In this document: one piece after another, positions 58,091 to 64,000 of the stretch
How positions within the stretch are numbered: the first letter of the stretch is position 1
Layout: each line of letters starts with the position of its first letter
DNA from: CAIVVT01 sp052145115
GTDB taxonomy: Bacteria > Acidobacteriota > Terriglobia > Bryobacterales > Bryobacteraceae
Length of the DNA stretch: 64,000 bases
Direction of reading: 5' to 3'
Assembly (NCBI GenBank): GCA_052145115.1
Contig: JBKQPG010000025.1
Coordinates: 103,050-167,049, forward strand
Notes under the pieces: generated by a model
The model's input: only the letters and a program-made list of their open reading frames with translations
Databases searched by the model: none
Told to the model about the DNA's origin: nothing
Position numbers and translations under genes: made by a program

Positions 58091-59851
58091 ATGACCGACC
58101 CGAATCCCGATTCCCGGCCGAAGCCCGAAGAGATGTCGATGGAGCGCCGCATGCTTCTGGCCTTCGCGCTGATGGGGCTGGTGTTGGTGGCGACACAGTA
58201 TTTCATGCCCTCCCTCCATCCGCAGCCCAAGCCGGGCGCGAAGCAGGCCCAGGGCCAGGCGCCAACGCAGGCCGGCGCGCCGACCCCGGCACTGGCGCAA
58301 ACTCAAAGCCAGCCGGCGGCGGCGCGAGCAGCCACGGCGCATGCCAAAGCCGTTCCGTCGATCCCCGTCGTGCAGGCCCAAGCCAGCGAGACCAAGGTCA
58401 TCCAGACGGACGTCTACCGGGTGGAGTTTTCAAACGAAGGCGCCACCGTCCGGAGCTGGAAGCTGACTCAAAAGCGGGGCCAGGATTACCGCTATAAGGA
58501 TTCCAATGGCCAGCCCCTGGAGCTGACCAGCGCGGAGGGCAATACCAAGGCCGGCTGGCCGTTCTCGTACCTGTTCCCGCGCACCCCCCCGGCCAGCGAT
58601 TTGAACAAAGCCCTGTTCACCGTCAAACAGCCCGACGCGCTGACCATCGAATTCGAATACAGCGACGGCAACGTGCTGGCCCGCAAGACGTTCCACTTCG
58701 AACAGAAGGCCTACCGGCTGATGGTCACCTCGGATGTGGTGCAGGGCGCGCAGGGGCTGCCGCACCTGCTGGCCTGGCGCGCCGGCTTCGGCGACCGGAC
58801 CGCGCACAACGAGGCCGCGCAGCAGCACGCCGTGTACTTCGACAGCGCCTCTAACAAGCTGGTGGTGGAAGACGCCAAGGTGGCCAAGAACGGGCCGGTC
58901 CTGCACGCCGGCAGTTTTCAGTTTGCGGGTCTGGAGGACGCCTATTTCGCGGGTGTGGTGCTGCCCGAGCCCGGAACGGCGCTCGATTTCCAGGTCTGGC
59001 AGGATGCCTACCGGCTCAAGCCCGAAGGCGACGAAATCCCGCATGTCGGCGGCGCCGTTGGCGGCCAGCCGGACATGAAACTCAAGTTCTTCGTCGGTCC
59101 CAAGGATCTCGACGTGCTGCGCGCCACGGACCCAAAACTGGACCAGATCATCGACTGGGGATGGTTCTGGTTTATCGCCAAACCGCTGTTCCTGGGGTTG
59201 CACTGGGTCTACGACAACCTGGTCGGCAACTGGGGCTGGGCGATTATCGGAGTGACCGTCATCATCAATTTCCTGATGCTGCCGCTGCGCTACTCGAGCA
59301 TGCGGTCCATGACCAAGATGGCGGCCCTGAAGCCGCAGATCGACGCGTTGAATGACAAATACAAGGGCGTCGGAATGCGCGATCCGAAAAAGCAGAAGCA
59401 GAACGAAGAACTGATGGCGCTGTATCAGAAGCACGGCATCAACCCCATGGGCGGCTGCGTGCCAATCCTGCTGCAAATGCCGTTTTTCTTTGCGTTTTAC
59501 CAGGTGCTCAAGACCGTGATCGAACTGCGCGGGGCCAACTGGCTGTGGGTCACCGACCTGTCGCAGCCGGAGACCATCCCGATTCGCATTCTGCCGCTGG
59601 GCATGTTGGTCTCGCAGGTGCTGGTGCAGAAGATGACGCCTTCGACCACCACGGACTCGTCTCAGAAGACCATGATGATGGTCATGCCGGTGGTGTTCAG
59701 CGTCATGTTCTGGAGTGCGCCCAGCGGGCTGGTGTTATACTGGCTCACTGGCAACGTGGTCGGCATCTTCCAGCAGTATTTCTTTAACAAAGCCGCCCCG
59801 GCGCCCGCCCCGGCCGTAGTGACCGCTAAGAAAGATAGCCGGCGGCGTTGA
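58091..59851 (+). CDS. yidC: Membrane protein insertase YidC
   Basis: 586 residues, the long Gram-negative form. Transmembrane helix 1 (about 20-37, LLAFALMGLVLVATQYF) is followed by an Ala/Gln-rich linker, a large periplasmic beta-domain (about 100-350), and the conserved insertase core with five helices (WAIIGVTVIINFLMLPLRYS onward). MQKL-like cytoplasmic loop RSMTKMAALKPQIDALNDKYKG precedes the hydrophilic-groove helix. QMPFFFAFYQVL and MMVMPVVFSVMF are standard. The periplasmic domain confirms an outer-membrane bacterium. It ends 4 bp before jag. Confidence 0.96.
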   Translation: MTDPNPDSRPKPEEMSMERRMLLAFALMGLVLVATQYFMPSLHPQPKPGAKQAQGQAPTQAGAPTPALAQTQSQPAAARAATAHAKAVPSIPVVQAQASETKVIQTDVYRVEFSNEGATVRSWKLTQKRGQDYRYKDSNGQPLELTSAEGNTKAGWPFSYLFPRTPPASDLNKALFTVKQPDALTIEFEYSDGNVLARKTFHFEQKAYRLMVTSDVVQGAQGLPHLLAWRAGFGDRTAHNEAAQQHAVYFDSASNKLVVEDAKVAKNGPVLHAGSFQFAGLEDAYFAGVVLPEPGTALDFQVWQDAYRLKPEGDEIPHVGGAVGGQPDMKLKFFVGPKDLDVLRATDPKLDQIIDWGWFWFIAKPLFLGLHWVYDNLVGNWGWAIIGVTVIINFLMLPLRYSSMRSMTKMAALKPQIDALNDKYKGVGMRDPKKQKQNEELMALYQKHGINPMGGCVPILLQMPFFFAFYQVLKTVIELRGANWLWVTDLSQPETIPIRILPLGMLVSQVLVQKMTPSTTTDSSQKTMMMVMPVVFSVMFWSAPSGLVLYWLTGNVVGIFQQYFFNKAAPAPAPAVVTAKKDSRRR

Positions 59852-59855
59852 TTCC

Positions 59856-60476
59856 ATGAGCAGACGCGAATACAACATCACCACCGTTGGGGACCAGGTC
59901 GAGGACTTTCTGGACCGCGTCCTGGATGCCGCCGATCTGGACGTCGACTTCGACCTGTACGATGGCGACGAGACGCAAGCCTATTTCGAGGGTCCGACCC
60001 TGGTCGTCAAGTTCGACGGTCCAGAGGTGAGCTACCTGATGGCCAACAAGGGCGAGGCGCTCCTGGCGCTGGAGCAGTTGACTCAGGAAGCGCTGCGCAT
60101 GAGCTCCGACGAGCACGCGCTGATGTGCTTCGACGCCAACGACTTCCGCTTGCTGCGCCAGGAGGAGCTACGGCTCAGCGCGCTGACCGTGGCCGAGCGC
60201 GTGCGCGAGACCAACACGCCCTACCGCTTCAACCCCATGAACAGCCGCGAGCGCAGGGTGGTGCACCTGGCGCTGCGCGGCGAAACCGACCTGCGCACGG
60301 AGAGCTCCGGTGTCGGCCCGGGGCGGCACGTGGTGGTGTACCCTGCGGGCATGCCGTCGCTGCCCGAGCTGCCGCCTCAGCCGGCTCATCACCGCGATGG
60401 GCCGGGGCATGGTCCGCCGCGCGGGCGCCCCTCGGGACCACGCTCCGGCGGTCCGCCACGCCGTGGCAGGCGCTGA
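59856..60476 (+). CDS. jag: KH/R3H RNA-binding protein (Jag/KhpB)
   Basis: 206 residues. A KH-like domain (about 20-95, with EALLALEQLTQEALRM) is followed by an R3H domain (AERVRETNTPYRFNPMNSRERRVVHLAL, then GRHVVVYP). The tail is Pro/Gly/Arg/His-rich with RPSGPRSGGPPRRGRR, likely disordered and RNA-contacting. An N-terminal Jag_N domain is missing, as in many proteobacterial-type KhpB proteins. It binds RNA near the divisome in studied species. Sits in the standard place between yidC and mnmE. Confidence 0.9.
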   Translation: MSRREYNITTVGDQVEDFLDRVLDAADLDVDFDLYDGDETQAYFEGPTLVVKFDGPEVSYLMANKGEALLALEQLTQEALRMSSDEHALMCFDANDFRLLRQEELRLSALTVAERVRETNTPYRFNPMNSRERRVVHLALRGETDLRTESSGVGPGRHVVVYPAGMPSLPELPPQPAHHRDGPGHGPPRGRPSGPRSGGPPRRGRR

Positions 60477-60491
60477 TTCGCGCCAAGTGTA

Positions 60492-61844
60492 GTGAATATT
60501 CTCGACACGATTGTTGCCATTGCTACGCCTCCCGGCTCGGGGGGCTTGGGCATCGTGCGTATTTCGGGGCCGGAAGCGCGCCGGATCGCCGCGACAATGC
60601 TCCGCTTCCGGACCGGATTTGAGTGGCGGACATGGACCGCCGAGCTTGCGGATCTTATAGATGAAAAAGGAGAAATCGTCGACCAGGTGGTCTTGACCTG
60701 GTTCGGGGCGCCACGCTCATACACGGCTGAGGACGTGGTCGAACTCTCCTGCCACGGCTCACTGGTCGTGCTGCGCCATTGTATCGAGCGGGCCTTGGCG
60801 GCGGGGGCGCGGCCGGCCGAGCCGGGCGAGTTCACGCTGCGCGCGTTCCTCAATGGGCGGATCGATCTGTCGCAGGCCGAAGCAGTGAATGACCTGATTC
60901 AGGCCACGACTCTACATCAGGCGAAAGTCGCCGCGCGGCAGATGGAAGGCGGCGTGTCGCGGCTCATCAAACCGGCCAAAACTGAGCTCCTCGAGCTGAT
61001 CGCGCTGCTCGAAGCGGGCATCGACTTTGCTGAGGACGATGTCTCGGTGGCGACCGGCGAGGAGCTTCTTTCCAGAATTTCGTCAATTATAGAAAAAATT
61101 GACGGACTGATCGATAGCTTCCGCTACGGCCGCTTGGTCCATGATGGCCTGACACTGGCCATCGTGGGCCGGCCAAACGTCGGTAAAAGTTCTCTTTTCA
61201 ATGCGTTGCTCCAGTTTGACCGGGCCATTGTGACGCCCCAGCCCGGGACCACGCGCGACACTGTGTCGGAGCTCGCCGCGCTGGCCGGGATCCCGGTCAA
61301 GCTGGTGGATACGGCGGGCATCCGGGAGAGCGGCGACCAGATCGAACGGCTGGGCATCGAGCGCAGCTACCAGGCCATGGCGGATGCTGATCTTACTCTT
61401 GTCGTATTAGATCTATCGCAGCCTCTGACGGACCACGACGAGCGTCTTCTGGAACACGTCGAAGGCGGGGGACCGCACTTGTTGGTGGGAAACAAGGCGG
61501 ATCTTGAACGACAAATGGAGGAATTGGCTGACCTGGTAGCCGTTTCAGCGACTGAAGGGACGGGGATCGACGAGCTGCGGCAACGGATCGTCGGGGCCGT
61601 CGCGCCCGCAGCCGGGACCGCTCTGGAGGCCGGCTTCATCACCAATCTGCGCCATGCGGGGTTGCTGAAAGAGAGCCGCGAGGCGCTGTCGCGGGCGGCC
61701 GAAGCGGCGCACCAGCGCATCCCCCACGAGATGTTGCTGCTGGATTGCTATGCCGCCCTGCGCGCGCTCGACCAACTCACCGGAGCGACGACGGCGGACG
61801 ACATCCTGAACCGCATCTTCTCGACGTTCTGCATCGGGAAATGA
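60492..61844 (+). CDS. mnmE: tRNA uridine-5-carboxymethylaminomethyl GTPase MnmE (GTG start)
   Basis: 450 residues. With MnmG it modifies wobble U34. N-terminal folate-binding domain begins NILDTIVAIATPPGSGGLGIVRISG; GEFTLRAFLNGRIDLSQAEAV; the G domain has P-loop GRPNVGKSSLFNALL, LVDTAGIRES and NKAD; and the C-terminal CIGK with its catalytic Cys ends the protein. GTG 60492 is the only start that keeps the conserved N-terminus; no Shine-Dalgarno is obvious. mnmG does not follow; nusB is convergent 13 bp away. Confidence 0.96.
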   Translation: MNILDTIVAIATPPGSGGLGIVRISGPEARRIAATMLRFRTGFEWRTWTAELADLIDEKGEIVDQVVLTWFGAPRSYTAEDVVELSCHGSLVVLRHCIERALAAGARPAEPGEFTLRAFLNGRIDLSQAEAVNDLIQATTLHQAKVAARQMEGGVSRLIKPAKTELLELIALLEAGIDFAEDDVSVATGEELLSRISSIIEKIDGLIDSFRYGRLVHDGLTLAIVGRPNVGKSSLFNALLQFDRAIVTPQPGTTRDTVSELAALAGIPVKLVDTAGIRESGDQIERLGIERSYQAMADADLTLVVLDLSQPLTDHDERLLEHVEGGGPHLLVGNKADLERQMEELADLVAVSATEGTGIDELRQRIVGAVAPAAGTALEAGFITNLRHAGLLKESREALSRAAEAAHQRIPHEMLLLDCYAALRALDQLTGATTADDILNRIFSTFCIGK

Positions 61845-61857
61845 CGCCCTGGGGGTG

Positions 61858-62328
61858 TCACTTCGGCGCTGCGTCCGCGCCGGCATCCGGCAGAATCACC
61901 TTGCGCACCGCATCCAGGACCCCGTTTACGAAGGGCACCGCCTCCGCATCGGAATAACGGCGCGTGAGCTCCAGCGCTTCGTCGATCACCACGGCCGGGG
62001 GCGTGTCCAGCACCTGCATTTCGTAGATCGCCATGCGCAGGATATTGCGGTCGACATTCGGCATGCGCTCGAGCCGCCAGTTTTCGGCGCGTGCGACAAT
62101 CAGGGCGTCGAGCTCGGCCGAGTGCGCGGCCGTACCGCGGGCGAGCGACTCCAGGAACGGATCCGGCTCCGCCGGCAAGGCCTTGTCCTCGCCCGTATCC
62201 TCCTCCATTTCAGCACAATACAGAGAACTGTAGAAGGTCTGGAGGGCCTCTTCGATGGGCACCTTGCGCACGTCCCAGAGGAACAACACCTGGAGCGCGC
62301 GCTGGCGGGATTTGCGGCGCGCCGGCAT
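61858..62328 (-). CDS. nusB: Transcription antitermination factor NusB
   Basis: 156 residues. All-helical RNA-binding protein that joins S10 in rRNA antitermination. Starts RRKSRQRALQVLFLWDVRK, contains ERMPNVDRNILRMAIYEMQVL and ends with VIDEALELTRRYSDAEAVPF then VNGVLDAVRK. An insertion near 40-60 (EEDTGEDKALPAEPD) is acidic. It lies 14 bp after ribH on the same strand, the common ribH-nusB operon. Confidence 0.95.
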   Translation of the reverse strand: MPARRKSRQRALQVLFLWDVRKVPIEEALQTFYSSLYCAEMEEDTGEDKALPAEPDPFLESLARGTAAHSAELDALIVARAENWRLERMPNVDRNILRMAIYEMQVLDTPPAVVIDEALELTRRYSDAEAVPFVNGVLDAVRKVILPDAGADAAPK

Positions 62329-62342
62329 TCGGAGTGCGTGCC

Positions 62343-62825
62343 TTATTTCGCCTGGCTGCGAACCCGGCGCAGCAAGTTGGCCATCTCGACGGCCGACATG
62401 GCGGCGTCGAAGCCCTTATTGCCGCCCTTGGCGCCGGCGCGGTCGATGGCCTGCTCCAGGCTGTTCGTGGTGAGAACGCCGAACGAGACCGGCACCCCGG
62501 CCTGCATCGCGGCCTGCGCCAGCCCCTTGGCGGTTTCCCCCGCGATGTAGTCGAAATGCGGGGTCTCGCCGCGGATGACGGCGCCCAGGCAGATGATGGC
62601 GTCGTGGCGCTTCTGGACCAGCAGCGCCGCCACCGTGAGCGGCATCTCCCACGAACCGGGCACGCGCACCAGTTCGATGTCGTCCTCGGACGCGCCGCAA
62701 CGGCGCAAAGCGTCCATGGCGCCGTCCACCAGCCGGTCGGTGATGAAGCTGTTGAAGCGGCTGGCGATGAGCGCTACGCGCAGTCCCTTGGCGTCGAGGT
62801 TCCCTTCAAAGGTCTTTAGAGACAT
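62343..62825 (-). CDS. ribH: 6,7-dimethyl-8-ribityllumazine synthase
   Basis: 160 residues. Penultimate step of riboflavin synthesis, as an icosahedral 60-mer or pentamer. Motifs: VALIASRFNSFITDRLVDGA, VRVPGSWEMPLTVAALL, CLGAVIRGETPHFDYIAGE with catalytic His, and PVSFGVLTTNSLEQAIDRAG. No FMN riboswitch was seen in the 35-bp divergent spacer to lepA, and none would fit there. First gene of the ribH-nusB unit. Confidence 0.97.
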   Translation of the reverse strand: MSLKTFEGNLDAKGLRVALIASRFNSFITDRLVDGAMDALRRCGASEDDIELVRVPGSWEMPLTVAALLVQKRHDAIICLGAVIRGETPHFDYIAGETAKGLAQAAMQAGVPVSFGVLTTNSLEQAIDRAGAKGGNKGFDAAMSAVEMANLLRRVRSQAK

Positions 62826-62860
62826 ATGGGATAATTACTAAGCCACCTACAGTCTACAAC

Positions 62861-64000
62861 ATGGACCCCGCGTTCATCCGCAACTTCTCGATCATCGCGC
62901 ATATCGACCACGGCAAGTCAACCCTGGCCGACCGGCTGCTCGAATCCACCGGCGCGCTGTCGCAGCGGGAAATGATGGACCAGGTTCTGGACACCATGGA
63001 CCTGGAGCGCGAGCGCGGCATCACGATCAAGGCCCACGCCGTGCGGCTGAATTACAAGGCCGACGACGGCCAGATGTATCAGCTCAACCTGATCGACACG
63101 CCCGGCCACGTCGATTTCACGTATGAAGTTTCGCGCAGCCTGCAGGCCTGCGAGGGCGCACTGCTGGTGGTGGACGCGAGCCAAGGCGTGGAGGCGCAAA
63201 CGCTGGCCAATACCTACCTGGCGATCCACCACAACCTGGAGCTGATCCCTGTCATCAACAAGATCGACCTGCCCTCGGCCGAGCCGGAACGCATCCGCGA
63301 ACAGATTGAGCAGATCATCGGCCTGGACGCCTCCGGAGCGGTGCTCGCGAGCGCCAAACAGGGCCTGGGGATCCACGAGATTCTGGAAGCCGTCGTGGCC
63401 AAGGTCCCGCCGCCGAAGGGCGATCCCGATGCGCCGCTGCGGGCGCTGATCTTCGACTCCTGGTTCGACCCCTACCGCGGCGTGATCATTCTGACCCGTG
63501 TGCTCGACGGCGTGGTGAAAATCGGACAGCGCATCCGGCTGTGGTCCAACGGCACCGTGCACGAAGTGGAAGGCCTGGGCTACCAGTCGCCCAAGGCCAT
63601 CCCGGCCGACTCGCTTTCGGCCGGCGAGGTCGGTTTCCTGTTCGCCAATATCAAGACCGTCAGCGAAGCCAAGATCGGCGACACCATCATGAGCGCCGAC
63701 GACCTGTACTCCGAACCGCTGCCCGGCTTCGAGGAGATGAAGCCGATGGTCTTCGCCGGCCTCTATCCGGTGGAGAGCCACGAGCATGGCCTGCTGCGCG
63801 ACGCACTGGAGAAGCTGCGGCTGAACGACTCGGCGTTCAATTTCGAGCCCGAAAACTCCGTGGCGCTGGGCTTCGGATTCCGGTGCGGCTTCCTCGGGCT
63901 GTTGCACCTGGAAATCGTGCAGGAACGGCTGGAGCGCGAGTTCAACATCGACCTCATCACCACCGCCCCAAGCGTCCGTTACCGTGTCACGACCAAGGCA
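62861..64000 (+). CDS. lepA: Elongation factor 4 (LepA), 3' part off the right edge
   Basis: 380 codons are present of about 600. Ribosome-bound back-translocase-like GTPase. G domain: SIIAHIDHGKSTLADRLLE, DLERERGITIKAHAV, LIDTPGHVDFTYEVSRSL and NKIDLPSAE. Domain II (DSWFDPYRGVIILTRVLDG) and the start of the EF-G-like domain III (FAGLYPVESHEHGLLRDALEKLRLND) follow. LepA lacks the EF-G domain IV, which would have come later, and carries a unique C-terminal domain outside the window. It is divergent from ribH. Confidence 0.97.
   Translation, partial: MDPAFIRNFSIIAHIDHGKSTLADRLLESTGALSQREMMDQVLDTMDLERERGITIKAHAVRLNYKADDGQMYQLNLIDTPGHVDFTYEVSRSLQACEGALLVVDASQGVEAQTLANTYLAIHHNLELIPVINKIDLPSAEPERIREQIEQIIGLDASGAVLASAKQGLGIHEILEAVVAKVPPPKGDPDAPLRALIFDSWFDPYRGVIILTRVLDGVVKIGQRIRLWSNGTVHEVEGLGYQSPKAIPADSLSAGEVGFLFANIKTVSEAKIGDTIMSADDLYSEPLPGFEEMKPMVFAGLYPVESHEHGLLRDALEKLRLNDSAFNFEPENSVALGFGFRCGFLGLLHLEIVQERLEREFNIDLITTAPSVRYRVTTKA

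Overview
The window is 64 kb of GC-rich bacterial chromosome, packed with housekeeping genes. It suggests an Acidobacteriota genome of the Bryobacterales/Solibacter type. The pointers are an outer-membrane style physiology, a very large two-component beta-propeller sensor, the order of the division and translation clusters, and scattered repeats carrying a ggggacag core. This assignment is inferred from gene content and style; no 16S gene is present. No rRNA, tRNA, CRISPR array or complete insertion sequence was found.

Layout. 1-11.2 kb: a truncated propeller sensor kinase-like gene, a secreted protein of unknown function, purH, an ATP-grasp protein, and a four-gene ABC export operon with two FtsX-type permeases, an HlyD/MacA-type adaptor and an ATPase. 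11.3-16.5 kb: tadA, a divergent pair of putative regulators (Cys-rich HTH-like protein and XRE/S24-like protein), a glycosyltransferase, glyA and rpiB. 16.5-21.7 kb: proS coupled to a class V aminotransferase-like gene, then a secreted S9 peptidase. 21.9-26.3 kb: rplM-rpsI, rpsB-tsf-pyrH-frr. 26.3-33 kb: a methyltransferase, a 41-residue membrane peptide, a LarA-like enzyme, rpsA with a strong promoter and a possible coupled leader peptide, an HU/IHF gene, a HIT protein and a DUF1848 protein.

33-34 kb is a repeat-rich noncoding island holding a truncated HTH gene. 34-52.3 kb is a complete, tightly overlapping dcw cluster: mraZ-rsmH-ftsL-ftsI-murE-murF-mraY-murD-ftsW-murG-murC-ftsQ-ftsA-ftsZ-murA. 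It makes lipid II and assembles the Z-ring; murB and ddl are absent from it. 52.3-57.1 kb is accessory: DUF1697, an iron-sulfur flavoprotein, a lower-GC Abi-like gene, an FkbM methyltransferase, a Tat-exported aldo/keto reductase and Bcp. 57.3-61.8 kb is rpmH-rnpA-yidD-yidC-jag-mnmE, the cluster often found near oriC, but without dnaA here. The window ends with nusB and ribH facing away from lepA, which runs off the right edge.

The most notable observations are: murG and rnpA appear to have no canonical start codon able to cover their conserved N-termini; rpsA is preceded by a 43-codon ORF that overlaps its start as ATGA; a solitary LarA homologue keeps all the catalytic positions I checked; the sensor at the left edge carries Asp where the phosphoacceptor His is expected; and two intergenic sites share a REP-like sequence.
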